64,000 nucleotides of DNA from Rhyacophila brunnea (GCA_022495005.1 JAGYXB010001100.1:682001-746000), one strand, 5' to 3'. Positions 34,800-46,879 are shown, counted from the stretch's first letter. The notes: generated by a model from the sequence alone, not told the origin. Translations and numbers: made by a program.

Positions 34800-35836
34800 T
34801 TCTCAATGGGTTTCTCTACTCCTCTCACTCTCACTTGAAGACCCGCTGCACTAATAAATTGATGCAAATATCTGGGGCATCCAATGTTTGCTTCAATATT
34901 CTAATGTCGGCATGTCTACAATACAAGACATCCCGAATGACACAAATGGATACTAACGATCATAATAACTATGACTGTGAACGGCTCTCACATCAAAACT
35001 CGCCCTTGTGCCATCTAGCCATAAATCAAACCTTCTAGGAATGTCGCTCCAATGTTACATAATATGAAGACCGCGCACATAGGCACCTAGCGAAAGTCGC
35101 ATGTGACCTCTCGAAATGTGATATATTGGGATGCGGCGAACGGCGAGCCGGTATAGGAATGACCAATTCGTAGGCGCATGCGATTTGTTGCTAGCAGCAC
35201 TAGGTGTTTTTTTTTTAAACTAAAAAGTCGCATTCCACCAATGTGCGGAGGTGCATTTGGCTACATGTGTTTTGTGAATAACGATGACGCCACATCGACG
35301 TATTCGACCCGTTGCAGATGAGACGAGTTCTGATGTGCGAGCCGGCTTAAGCCGTGCGCATTCGACAGCCATTTGTGGATGCGACATCTTGCAATAACAC
35401 GTAGATGAACATCTTTAGTTATACCTGCTGGTCAAGTGTTGATGAATGAATTGCAAGGCTCAATAGTGCGGTATTCTGCAGTTGTAGGTTAGTAGAGGGT
35501 GAATGAGGAAGTCAATGGTACCTGTTAGATTTGTTAATCCAATCCCCTTCTGCCGCCTTAAAAATCAATGAAAAGATGTTATGGATATTTTTTTCAAAAT
35601 AAACCTCTTCCCAAACCATAAACATTACTGTGTGCATGTCTGAATAATATATTGACTGCATCACAGAATCATTAGCTTTAGCTTAATTACACTATTCATA
35701 CAGATTGTTACAATGAGCTCTTCACGTAGGCATCCTTCAGCTGAATGCAGAACTATTCTAACTTACAATTAAAATTTTGAGGAGAGAGTTTTTTTAAACA
35801 ACAATTATTTATTATCTTTATGGATTAATACGCATC
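34800..35836. other. Intergenic DNA with a GC-richer middle
   Basis: 34990-35400 is less AT-rich and may be a decayed retroelement: a frame ending SHQNSPLCHLAINQTF is vaguely like LINE C-terminal knuckles, but the match is too weak to call. The interval 35050-35400 has no long frame. Confidence 0.3.
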
Positions 35837-36263
35837 CAGCGCTTGAAATGGATAATTTTACGAACCGGAGCGCTTGACAATTATTCGAAAATACTAACAT
35901 ATTATACATGTAATAATTTTATAAAATATATAAAAATAACTAAATGTATTAGATTTTTTTGTTATATACCTACCAAACTCAGACGGGCATATGGGATTGT
36001 GGCATGCTAGATTGGGGGATAATATTGTCGGCGCCGCAAACGAAAATTGAGGTTTACGTCACGTCATAAACGTTATTTTTTAACCATCCAATAAGCTTCG
36101 TATAAACCTTTTAAAATATATTTAAAATAAATAATCATATAACTTTTAATAATTCACGAATAGGAATGCAATATTTTAGTTTTCCACGAGACGGAGCGAT
36201 AATGTTGGGGATTTCACGAACAGGAGCTGCGCTCCGGTGCGTTCCAGTCCATTTCGAGCGCTG
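35837..36263. mobile_element. Element N: hAT-like MITE (427 bp)
   Basis: Ends CAGCGCTTGAAATGGA and TCCATTTCGAGCGCTG are inverted with one mismatch. Flanks TACGCATC and AACGCATC match at 7 of 8 positions. Subterminal CGAACCGGAGCG and CGCTCCGGTGCGTTCC are also related. It is non-coding. 8-bp duplication and CAG/CTG ends fit hAT. Confidence 0.8.
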
Positions 36264-36271
36264 AACGCATC

Positions 36272-37350
36272 ATATTTTAGTACGATTATTGATGAAAAAA
36301 TGTGCATATACTTATCTATATAAATAATAAATAACTGAAGTAGGCTGTTTCAAAAATATCTTCTGCAAAACATTTCAAATGTGAGTTAGAATAGTTAATA
36401 CGGTTGATCTTTTATTGAATACAGAGTTAAGGAAGGAACATAATAATATATCCGAGATACCGTAGTTTGCCAATATTAATATTATGCAAAACTTGATGGT
36501 CCTTTCCGAGATAAGTTTTATCAAATAAATAATAACCAAAAAAAAATAAAAAAAAATGTTTACGTTGTCAATCATATTTTTTATTTAAATCGCACATAAT
36601 TTATTAAAAATAAAACACATAATTAGTTAAAAGACAATAATTATTACAAACAAACATATTCAATATTATTTATTATAAGTAGCTAGTACGGAATATATGT
36701 TTAATTTTGGCTTTAAAACACAATATTGTACAATAAATATTTCTCAAACAATTATTATTATTTAAAGAACACTTCAGATAATATTATGACACTACTAATT
36801 AATCCAGTATGCTTTTTTTATAGTACAGTGAATTATTTTTAATCTTTGGTAATCTAGCCGTGTATGACTGTTTTTATACAACAAATCCTGAAAAAAGAAA
36901 AAAAAATACAAATATTTAAATTTTCAAATACGATTATTAATAGAATATTTTATTACGATAATACACTGATCGAATAAAATGAATATACAGTAGGTATTAG
37001 TAATTACCAGTTCGATTAATTAATTTATTGCGTATTCTGTGAATTGACAAGAGTGTTTTTATTTTTACAGTGCAAAAGTATTATACAGGATATACGTGTG
37101 TTCACGGCTTAACCTTACAATAAATAAACATAAATTAAATACTAACAAAATAAGTGAATATATAACATACAACGTTTTTATCCACCTTGTTGATTCAAAA
37201 GTTAACACAATTCAAACACATCGAAATATAAATATTGAAAAAACCAATCATAAATAATTTATAAAAAATGTCCATTTTCGCGTCTCGAAATCTTGGAGTT
37301 ATTTTTTTAAGAATAATAGCTATTCGTCCAAGATATTGTAATTTTGCACT
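36272..37350. other. AT-rich intergenic DNA, nothing recognised
   Basis: Very AT-rich, with no convincing frame or element copy. Confidence 0.45.
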
Positions 37351-37360
37351 GGATCAAAAC

Positions 37361-37739
37361 GGGTGCCGGACGAAATCCCAAAGGCCAAAATCCCGAAGGC
37401 CGAAATCCCGAATAATAAAACAATACAAACAGTAATAATTGCGCAATCTTAACACTTATCTTGAATTGCGTAAATTTTACAGACGAGAGACAGAAAGACA
37501 AAAACCCATTTTTTATACAAAAAAATGGTTTGTTGTCTCTCTTGTAAAATTTGCGCAATTCAAGAAAAGTGTTAAGATTGCGCAATTATTGCTGTTTGTA
37601 TTGATTTATTTTTCGGCATTTCGGCCTTCGGCATTTCAGCGTTCGGGATTTCGGTATTCGGGATTTCGGCTTTCGGGATTTCGGCAATTCGGGATTTTAG
37701 CATTCGGGATTTCGGCCTTCGGGATTTCGACCCAAACCC
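37361..37739 (-). mobile_element. Family E Foldback-like element, copy 2 (379 bp)
   Basis: Perfect 9-bp duplication GATCAAAAC at 37352-37360 and 37740-37748. Ends GGGTGCCGGACGAAAT and ATTTCGACCCAAACCC match the two ends of copy 1 in swapped order, so this copy is inverted. The left arm has about 3 units and the right about 8 units of the 15-16-bp GGGATTTCGGCCTTC type. The middle carries the same TTGCGCAATCTTAACACTTA and CTCTTGTAAAATTTGCGCAA blocks. No transposase. Confidence 0.85.
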
Positions 37740-37969
37740 GATCAAAACATATTTAAAAAAAATGTGCATGTGAGACAATTAAAAAAGATTTTTCCAAAGA
37801 TGGTGAACCATAACTACTGAACATAGACCAAACCTACATAAACTACACTGCAATTTTCCCATTATATAAGCTAAAAATAGTATAGCTACGGGCCGTAAAT
37901 TACCCATGCCTGGCTTAAAATGGTGTAATTGAATTGCGAGAATTAAATAGGTACCTAAACACTCTGCTT

Positions 37970-38329
37970 CACCGTGGCAAGGGTGGAAATAGGCTGTGGA
38001 GATCCGACAAAAATTGTGCACAACTTGTCAGTAATTTCATTAAACAAACACTACAAATTACAGATGATGATGGTCTACAATTGTACATAGGTACTTTTAG
38101 GTATACACCCACGATGGCCACACGGCTTAAGCGTTGGCATATAGCGTCGTGGGTCTCAGGTTCGAATCTTGGGTCTGGGAAGTACGCATATAATATGGTC
38201 TGGTTTTGGAAGAGTTTAATAGAATTTTCATAATTAACCAATACAGTTAATGAAAACAAATAAGTATGACTGACAAAGTGTGCACAATTTTGTTGAATCT
38301 TCACAGCCTACCTCTACTCTTCGCCACTG
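37970..38329. mobile_element. Family B MITE enclosing a SINE head
   Basis: Left end CACCGTGGCAAGGGTGGAAA and right end CTCTTCGCCACTG are inverted, with further pairing of AATTGTGCACAACTTGTCAG and CTGACAAAGTGTGCACAATT. At 38106-38183 it contains a tRNA-like SINE head in place of the normal centre. Confidence 0.7.
38106..38183 (+). mobile_element. tRNA-like SINE head inside family B
   Basis: ACCCACGATGGCCACACGGC, TAGCGTCGTGGGTCTCAGG and TTCGAATCTTGGGTCTGG (B-box GGTTCGAATCT) match the head at 27113-27186. The SINE body is missing. Confidence 0.6.
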
Positions 38330-38334
38330 CTATT

Positions 38335-39995
38335 TTGTTTAGTTTGTAGTTATTTAGTTTAGTTTTACCGATAAAATGTATATAGTACCTATTCAAACTT
38401 TTTTCTTGAAAACTGCGATATTAATATAATCTCGTATGAAGACAAGTTGCTTTTAAAAAAAAATAGTAGATGGCGTTTGGTAATAAAAACAATAAAAATA
38501 TTAATAATTCTTATTTTAAATTGGACTAAAATACATTCAGTGGTGTCGCAGAATAAATACATACAATTGACATACTGTTGGTAACAGATCCTTTCATTAT
38601 TTCGACTAGACGTCTACAAATCTTTGAATTATATGTACAATTTAAATACTTATCTATTATTTGGATAAATATTTTTATAACTACTGGCAAACATTTTATT
38701 TTGGTATACATAATTTTTAATTATCAAATTTGAAAACTAAAGTAAGCGTTTTACTCTTAAAAATTATGAAAAATAATTTATATATTATTACAAACATATT
38801 AAGCTTTGGTTAAAGTACATGATGTATTTAAAAAAATGTAAAAATTGTTTTTAATAACAACATAGGTAAATAAGGCACGCACTTAATCAATATGGACATA
38901 GTATGGCTTATAATATTATAAAATAGATTTGTACATAATATTTTTATTAAGTAAAACTTATAACTTAAACATTATAAAAGTTAAGGACGGATTAGAATTG
39001 GGGATTGAATTTTTCATGATTATGTTTGTTATTATGATGATTATTATGACGATGTTTACAACTGTTTATTTCAATTTAATTGTCTTTTCGATTTAAAATA
39101 TTATTTTTGTTTTTGTAAGTTTTTGTAATACTAAAAGTAAGATTAGGTTTTTCAATTATGTAACTATAAAATCAAAATTAAATATGCTCTGTACCTGGTA
39201 CCTAGCCAGCAGTAGCAAAGGGTGGAGGTTCTAGCCAGTGTATCGTATGAGAAACAATTATAATTTCTATAAAACGCAATTTAGAGTTTCGGTTTTTTGG
39301 TTTTAGGAATAAGCTCTGAAAGATATGATAATCGTTAAAAAATCACTCATTATTATCTACACAGTAAAATAATAAATAATATAAATTACATACTAAGGAA
39401 GTATTTACACTAAATAGTAAAAACATATAATTATATACAATGAAATAATATGTTACAGACACTGGAATGTTAAATTACATAGAGATTACAATCTTCGTGA
39501 TTTTTTTAAATTTAGGAATTACGGGATAAACTTTTTTTTAGGGCCGGGATTAAAAAAAATGTCTGGAAACGACATAATTTGAATTTATAGCAACATAAAT
39601 AATATGCAAGAAATTTCACATTATTTAACACTACCTTCTTGAATAATTATTATTTATTGAAATGTATCATAACTATATTTCTTTCCGATCCCATGAATTC
39701 TAAAAATCGGGAGGTAAATGGTAATGTAAAATATTAATATATTTTCATTTAACTGCTTGCAGCGTTTATAAAATGTCATTTCTTTGATCATATGAAAATT
39801 AATGAGATTGCAAACCCTAACACATACATCGATTATTGTAAGTACACAACATATTTAACTGATTATTTGTGAATTGTACTATGATGCTTTATTAAAATTA
39901 TCATCAAAATTATCTAACGTAGTAAAACACGAAGTATGAAAACCAATAACTAATTACTAAAGAAATAATAAGATTGAACTATGTCAAGGAAATGT
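38335..39995. other. 3' flank of sens
   Basis: AT-rich, with no coding frame. AGCAGTAGCAAAGGGTGGAGG at 39208-39228 is a lone family B end (TIR remnant). Part of the stretch left of the sens stop is presumably its 3' untranslated region. Confidence 0.45.
39888..39893 (-). promoter_or_regulatory. Candidate polyadenylation signal of sens
   Basis: AATAAA on the minus strand, about 108 bases after the sens stop codon. Such hexamers are common in AT-rich DNA, so position is the only support. Other AATAAA words occur further downstream and could equally be used. Confidence 0.3.
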
Positions 39996-40000
39996 ATACT

Positions 40001-40332
40001 TTAACAACTGCTCGTGACGTGCCCTTCGCGCAGCCCTCCGACGCCGAGCAACGGTGGGACGCCCATCCGTAATCCGGCGACGCCCGTGACGCTTCCGGCG
40101 TCGTTTCCGTAAAAGTGGTGGTACTGCCGCGACGCGTGGATAATTGACGAAGGTGCCGCGTCAGGATGCTGTGATTCTCGGTGCCTTCGAAGGTCTACCT
40201 TTCGCTGGAAGGCTTTCTCGCAAAGACCACATGTGAAGGGTTTGTACCCGGTGTGCTTGCGCATGTGCGTGATGAGGTTTGAGCTTTGGCTGAAAGCTTT
40301 TGAGCACACTACGCATTTGTGGGGCTTTTCAC
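40001..40332 (-). CDS. sens: Senseless (Gfi-1 family), last coding exon: zinc fingers 3 and 4 and C-terminus
   Basis: Seen: the exon follows an acceptor reading TTTTCTCAG (AG at 40334-40333). It enters with two bases that complete a glycine codon, continues GEKPHK, and runs 109 full codons to a TAA at 40001-40003. Finger 3 reads [21 protein letters not shown] and finger 4 begins [17 protein letters not shown], with the family's H-x4-H ending. All zinc ligands are present. Known: Gfi-1/Senseless proteins are nuclear DNA-binding transcription factors, and Drosophila Senseless specifies sensory organ precursors. SQSSNLITH and [12 protein letters not shown] are diagnostic of that family. After the last histidine comes a 54-residue tail rich in G, V and H and ending SSC. 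It has no recognised domain. The tail is GC-richer than its surroundings. Inference: single senseless orthologue, very likely functional because no stop or frameshift is seen. The residue match to the family in fingers 3 and 4 makes another C2H2 gene unlikely. Confidence 0.95.
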
Positions 40333-42219
40333 CTGAGAAAAAAATAGAAAAAATACAACGTTAATATAATTTTTAAACAGTAATTTTGATTATTATAACC
40401 CATTTTCTAAAACGTCACCATAAGTGACATTTTGCGTTTTAATATACCTAAACAAATAAACAATTTTATAAATCATTATTGACTCAAAAGATTGATTGTT
40501 TTTAAAATCATAGACATTAATAATTATATTGTATTTATTAAGTACCTAGAGAAGGATTTATAACGATTTTTAGGCAAATTAATTAATAGTTTTACTGATC
40601 ACATTCTTATAGACATATTCAATTTAATATGTGAAAATTGTTGTTTATCTGTATTAAAAAAAATCAAAGCCTATTTGTTAATTCAATATTTGAAGCCTCA
40701 CTATTTTAAAATCACCCGCTATTTTGATTTCACATAATAATATATCACTAATACAGGAAAAACAATACAAAATGTTTTAGAAAGCAACCAAATATAACCT
40801 AAGTTATTAATGGTGGCGAGGCTTTAATTATTAAGATTTGTTTCTCGTATTCTATCCTAAATACGTCGTAGAGAACTGACATAAGAGTAAATAATAAAGT
40901 GCGGAAATATTGTGAAAAAGCTTACATAATAATAATAAAAGTTTCTTCAAAAATAATCCATTTTTGTTTATATCATGTTATTTTATTATTATCAATTTTC
41001 ACGTAAATAAGCAGTTACCCCGAACAGTAGTAAGATTAAATAATTAATCAGAAAGAAAGTTTGTTCGTGTTCTCAAATCTCTTATTCCTTCACTTAGCAC
41101 GAACTGTGAAACTTTCAACAATATAAAACAAAACTTTGGACGAAAAACAAATCCACGCCATCTATAAAAGTTGTCACCCCAATCATTATCTATTAACTAA
41201 ACCGTTTTGATAAAATATTCAAATCAGAACTAGAAAACTAATCCTTCATCGACTCCAGGGATCTTGAAGCTTTATATATGTGGTTCATTTAATATCACAT
41301 AGCTAAATGTTTGATAGATTTATTTTGGGATTATTATTTTATCTCACGTTGGCTGTTATATTTTTTATATGTGTTTTTGATCCAGTGCACTAACTCAATG
41401 GCTTGGACGAGTGGCTAATAACTGTTTATGATTAAAAGTAATCTGTCAATATAACCTCCAATCGGTGGATGCCAACAGCAACAGGCCAAGCACCTGCAAT
41501 TATTTAGGTTTGGTATTGTCATAGGAACAACTGTAGAATACTTATATTATCACATGCTTAAAGCTGTTTTTTTTAAATAGCTCGCAAGAGATGAGCAAAG
41601 TAGAATAATTAAAAGAATATTTAAAAAAATATTCTAAGCATTTTCTATTTAGTAAAAATGCCTTTGCAGTAACTGACTTGATATGCCTAAGAGTTGGTTT
41701 GGGCGATTTGAAAAGCTTTTCGCTCAGTACACATATTAGAACACTTGCAGAGAATGTAGTAATTATTATTCTGTGGTTTTTAGTCTCAGATATATGTAGA
41801 TTGATTTACATGACGAAGATGAAAAAATTTGCAGGGAAGCTGCAACGAGTCAAGAATTGAATTGTTTCAAAAGTAATTGAATATACTTTTAGATAATAAT
41901 ATATAAAACTGTCATAAAACAAAATATAGCATTTGATATAATAATTCACCTGTCGATTAAATAATAGTTTTAAAAGATTATTCACCACGGACATCTGATG
42001 TATCAAACATAACTTTATTCTTAAATTTAACACGATGACATTTACAATAATAGCATTTTATGGTACGAGTATTAATTTATAATGTGTGTGGTCATTAAAT
42101 ATTATAAAATTGAAAAAAAACTAGATATCATAATGACATATACGTTTTTGCTACAAATCCTACCAAATATATATATATGATAAGCTCGCAAACATATGTA
42201 TTTTTTGTTGTAATTTCTG

Positions 42220-42430
42220 ACTAAATAGGTAGGTATTGGAGTTTTTACCTACTTTATTGTATTGATTTACTATATAAGTTAGAGTTAAGGGTGTTCGTTG
42301 TCAGTGTTTATTTGCCTTTGGTGAGTGTACACGACGCCTGAAGATGCCGAAAAGCGAAACCCGGGTTGCAAAAAACGACTTAAATGGAATAGTACAGAGC
42401 TTGAATCCATTAGAATTTATATCCCAATTT
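42220..42430 (+). repeat. Family G repeat, copy 1 (right part)
   Basis: GTTTTTACCTACTTTATTGT then CCTGAAGATGCCGAAAAGCG-AAACCCGGG, ACGACTTAAATGGAATAGTAC and TTGAATCCATTAGAATTTA. The second half recurs at 48983-49065; the first half recurs at 60140-60165. A short hairpin GCC-GAAA-GC precedes GAAAC. Confidence 0.6.
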
Positions 42431-42513
42431 ATTAATTTTCATCTTTCACACAACAAAATGTTTTACGATAAAATTATAATGAATACGAATTTTGTGTGAA
42501 TATAAAACTATCT

Positions 42514-42895
42514 CATCCGGAAATGTATACGTATGCAGTTGGTGAGATATTGTATTGGAATTAAATGACCGTGTAGTATTGAGATCAAATAAAATATTTG
42601 AAAAATACGTAATAAATCTACCGAAATACACAATATGTAAGACAGAAGAAATTGTGTAGGTAAATAAATTATAAATACAATCATTTCTTATAATTTATAT
42701 AAAATACTGGAAGTTGCTCATAAGTATCAAGTTGTACGTATCAAAAAATATGTATTAGTATTGGTCTGCAATGCTCCACGACAACGCGTATTTTTTTCGT
42801 TCTGAATGCTATATGACCATCTCTTTCTGGTAAGGCAGCTCGCGGTGAATTGTGCTACGGCAAAATGTAACACGTATAACGTACCTACAATGTTA
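42514..42895 (+). mobile_element. Family H element, copy 4 (diverged)
   Basis: CATCCGGAAATGTATACGTA-TGCAGTT at the left and GCGGTGAATTGTGCTACGGC with GTAACACGTATAACGTACC at the right match H ends. The interior is diverged and partly shared with the copy at 58.2 kb (ATAATTTATATAAA, GTATCAAGT). It lies in a sens intron. Confidence 0.65.
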
Positions 42896-43333
42896 ATAAT
42901 AGTTGTTTAGGTAACTTGTATTTCTATAAAGCAGATGAGGCGTGAGAATCACGGAAGGGTAGAGACAGACAAATTGATACGTATAATATGAAAATGTAGG
43001 GAAAAATAAAACAGTTTTAAATTGTATCTAAAAATCGTAGTGTGATCGAGCAAAGGGACAAGTTTTATCCATTGCAATAATGTACTTTGTGTGAATAAAA
43101 TAGCAATAATCGAAGGGGCTAACTTTTCCTTTGAATTGTTTATGATGCAACTCGGACCGTTGAAAAATCTATTTCTCGTGTCGTCAAATCACGAGAAATT
43201 TAAAATTCCACTCGATACTGTCGGACAATTTGAATTGAAGTGAATATTAAAAGGTTACATACATATGACGCGATATTATATAGGTGTCATAAATATTTTT
43301 GTAACTACGTAAAGGTACCAATTATAATATTAT

Positions 43334-43708
43334 CGTCACTGTTGGACAGGCCAATTGGCGTAACCCTCTCTTTTCACCAAAGTGACATTTTGATGGCAAT
43401 GGACTTATTGCATACTCTTTCTTACACGAACTGGCCAAGTATCATAAATCCCAAAAATATATTTCATATCAAAATAATTCAAAACTATTTTTAAGCCATT
43501 TGTAACTTGACAAAAAATATTCCAGCCAAATGCTGTAATCCTTTAAACACAAGGGACTGGTGTGTCAATAAAAGAAAATTCTCAATATGTAATAAAATAA
43601 TAATTAAATATTACATAAAATAATAAGTAAATCCGATGCCCACAGTTTTTTTCACTTCCTGAACAATTTGATATTTGAGAGTTATGCCAATTGGCCTGTA
43701 CAGTGACG
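43334..43708. mobile_element. Element U: inverted-repeat DNA element (375 bp)
   Basis: Ends CGTCACTGTTGGACAGGCC-AATTGGCGTAAC and GTTATGCCAATTGGCCTG-TACAGTGACG are inverted over about 30 bases. Flanks are AT-rich (ATTAT / TTAT), so the duplication length is unclear. The 84-codon frame across it resembles no known protein. Confidence 0.65.
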
Positions 43709-43734
43709 TTATGATATGTATAAAATTATAAAAT

Positions 43735-43950
43735 TTATGATTTAATGGCATAATTTTAGATACTTATTTTATAAATATAAGAATATTTTGTATTTATTAT
43801 GGTTTGGTTAGGCAGGGTTTAATTAATTAGCACCGTCTGCTATCTGTATTATTAGTTTAATAATAACAAATAAGTATGTCGTCTGTCAAAGTTTAGTGTG
43901 CAAAATTTATGTCAGATCTCCACAGCCTACCTCCATTCTTCGTCACTAGT
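43735..43950 (+). mobile_element. Family B MITE, right half
   Basis: TATGGTTTGGTTAGGCAGGG, AGTTTAGTGTGCAAAATTTA and CACAGCCTACCTCCATTCTT match family B; the left half is missing. Inside a sens intron. Confidence 0.7.
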
Positions 43951-43999
43951 ATATAATAATATATATTTTTATTTTTAATACTACAACAAGTCATGCGGC

Positions 44000-44970
44000 C
44001 TAATGACAGTGGTGTAGAGATACAGTTATGTAGTAGTAGAAGTGAAATAATCATTGTGTATCACTTCTTTAGCACCGGTGTATCGTTTTAAAGTATCTGT
44101 GTACATGATAAGTAGGCGAGAAGGTAGTTGAAAGTTTATGAAGTGTTAAACTACATAATATTAAATGGTATCATTGGTTCTGTCTATACTATATATCTAT
44201 GTAGGTAAGAGAAATTCAAAAACTACGAATAACGTAATGTGGCATGGAAAGGTGCTTCTTGAGTATAACGCGGAAAGAGCACAAAAGAGACCAATGCAAA
44301 AGAATTTAAGAGAAAAGCGCATGACGTGACAGAGTTCGATAAAATAGTGGTTAGTTATACACATTGATGTATTGGCGAGAATATAACCGCTGCATAAATG
44401 CAGACATATAATGTAGAACCCAAAGGCCATAATACAACAATTTTGCATTAACACCCGTTCATGGAAACAAGAGATATTAGGACAAACCAATGGGGAAGCT
44501 ATTTCAGTAGTGAATCGTCTTCGACTGATGATAATAATGATACATATAAAGTTAAATCATTGTAAGGTTTGTAAAAAATGCACACGGTTTGATAATTATC
44601 ATTGTAGCTTGGGAAATACAAAAAAAAATGACAGTAAACGAGGAAAGATGAATTCCATTATTGCCGGCACGCGACACACACGCGTTAAAGCAGGAAGGAA
44701 GTGGGCTTCAGAGCGTGCCGCACTTCCGTTATAATTACTAGAAAATGAAAAACTAATAAAATATTTAAAATGCAATTTAAGATAAATTACTGACCATTTG
44801 ATTACAATTATAACATAGCGATCAATAGATTAATAATTTTTTTTAAAGAGGGTTGGTAATATTAATTGCACAGGTAAAAGATGTATTATTAATGCAATAT
44901 GAGTCGATAAGCAAACGACGGAATACGATAGAATACTTGAATGGAAACGGTGTTTTCAATTTCATTAAGT
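44000..44970. other. Intron segment, nothing recognised
   Basis: Frames at 44197-44490 (minus) and 44510-44734 (plus) have no family resemblance. Sequence at 44660-44710 is slightly GC-richer. Confidence 0.4.
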
Positions 44971-44975
44971 CGGTA

Positions 44976-45800
44976 CCAAGGCACCTAGCGGAATAATACG
45001 AAGCTTGCGATTTGAGACATTTTTATTTAAACAGTGTTAATTATTAATATTATGTATCTGAAAATATTAAAAAGAAAAATATTATATATAAAGATAAACT
45101 TACAATTGTAAAAAATGTAATAAAATGTGAATTTATTGAATTGGACCCTATCTTATCATTGATTTATATTTTATGGTCATATTTATTATTAAAATTTACT
45201 TTATTAAGTTTACTAAGGATCGCCTAAGAGATTTTTCACTAATTCATAGTTTTATTATTTTATTGCAACGTTTTTCATAGGTCGTATTCTTATTTGTCCG
45301 GTGGTTGTTTGTCCGGTACAAATTTTGCAATCGATTTTTAACTAACTTCCCGACTAGCTAGACATTTGAAACTTTTAGAATATATCAGAACACGGTGCCA
45401 ATGCATTTTTTAATACTTTTAGCCATCTTTAAGTAGAGTTGAATTCATTTTCAGTTTATTCTGTTTTGTATGAAAAGTTATTTCGAAACCATTATTGGTT
45501 GCAAGAGGGGTCCTAGCAACTAAATTATTAAATAATATACACGTGCGTTACTATGGAAATCAATATGAAATGACATTTCATTATTCAGATTATTATATAT
45601 TTTAGATTATTATTTCTATCAAGTACATTTTTTTTGATCGTTTAAGCTAGTCAAGTTTAAAATTTAAAAACGTTTTATATAAAAAGTTCTTTTTATCTTG
45701 TAATTATTTTATATTTATTTAACAAAACCTCTTTATTTATAAAAAATATAAATGTGTATACCTAACTTGAAATCCTTAACTTGAAATGTGTACCTACCTA
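44976..45800 (+). mobile_element. Family O MITE, copy 2, split by family A
   Basis: 44976-45264 matches O (GGCACCTAGCGGAATAATAC, GAAGCTTGCGATTTGAGA, TTTTATGGTCATATTTATTA). The O sequence resumes after the A insertion at about 45740 (AAATATAAATGTGTATACCT, ACTTGAAATCCTT). The right arm is lost. Confidence 0.65.
45265..45710 (+). mobile_element. Family A non-autonomous element, copy 5, nested in O
   Basis: GCAACGTTTTTCATAGGTCG to the shared tail CTTTTTATCTTGTAATTATT. All family blocks are present. Its position inside O shows that A moved after O was already in place. Confidence 0.85.
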
Positions 45801-45819
45801 TAATAATTTACATTTTATG

Positions 45820-46600
45820 CGGAAGTAAAATTATTATAGGACAATACTATAATTAATATTCGTCAGAAGAAGTGTAGTCAAAAATAGACGCAAAATACTT
45901 AGTGAGAATATATATATATGGCGATGGACTTAGAAAGGCCTTAACCAATCAATGAATCGATTCATTATTATAATATGGTTGGTGGCACTGATTCTCATAT
46001 ACTATGCACTATGCAAATATATACGATAATATTAAAAAAAAATATTACGATACTTCACTTACCCTTTTTAAAATAATGCGATATCTGAATGTAATCATTA
46101 AGTGACAACTAGTCAGGTACTTTCTATGACAGTAAATCTAATTTTATGCCATCCGGTGGACAGGAAAGTAATTTGTTTGTCGCGAGGTTTGCGGGTGACA
46201 TTGTCGTTCATAAAAATATAGTACGGACGTCTCACGAAATGAAAATTGACGCATCACCCCAAATTCTAATTCCGTCAAATTAGGCGTCCTTCAGCTGAGC
46301 GTCGGCGTCACGACGCGCCATTTCCCACAGAGGGTGGCGTTACTACTACAACGAATAACAAAATAAATAATATTTCCTTAGTCAATCGTATTTATCAAAT
46401 ATTTTAAAAAATGTCGTTAGACGGAGACTGGATATTTTGATTATTTTTTTACGAGTTAGTTATAATAATGATGGATATTGAACCCTTACTCTGGATCAAA
46501 CACCATTTCAATTCTGGCAGACATGGGAGTTAAACCTGCACCATGGTTTTAAAAATAGATAAATTAGCACTACTCTAGCAGCGTAAACATAATTTAGGCA
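45820..46600. other. Intron segment, nothing recognised
   Basis: A slightly GC-richer patch at 46285-46340 (GAGCGTCGGCGTCACGACGC) has no coding frame. Confidence 0.4.
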
Positions 46601-46601
46601 T

Positions 46602-46873
46602 GTATTTTCAAAGTGAACTTATTCCACTCCAATTTTTTTTTTGGCAAAAGCCAAAAAACTGTTTACGGTGTTGATGTTACATAATAAGTTTTATTGTATT
46701 AGAATAAGTAACTTTTGTAACTAACCCCGATTTTGAAGTTGATTTTTCTACTGGATTTAATGTTTATTAGGTTCTTCTATACAAAAAAGACTTGTTCAAA
46801 ATTTTATCCTTTAAATTCTGGCATTCATAACTCATTTTCGTCAAGTAGTGGAATAGGTTCACTTTAAAAGTAC
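46602..46873. mobile_element. Element Q: MITE (about 270 bp)
   Basis: TTTCAAAGTGAACTTATTCC-ACT at the left and AGTGGAATAGGTTCACTTTA-AAAGTACA at the right are inverted with few mismatches. The AT-rich interior encodes nothing. Related end words occur in the hairpin at 10741-10800. Confidence 0.65.
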
Positions 46874-46879
46874 ACCCCT

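Noticed and set aside
40001..40309. An independent two-finger gene starting at the methionine at 40309
   Set aside because: Homology continues upstream of that codon into GEKPHKC after a splice acceptor, so the methionine-like start is a track artefact and the segment is the last exon of sens.
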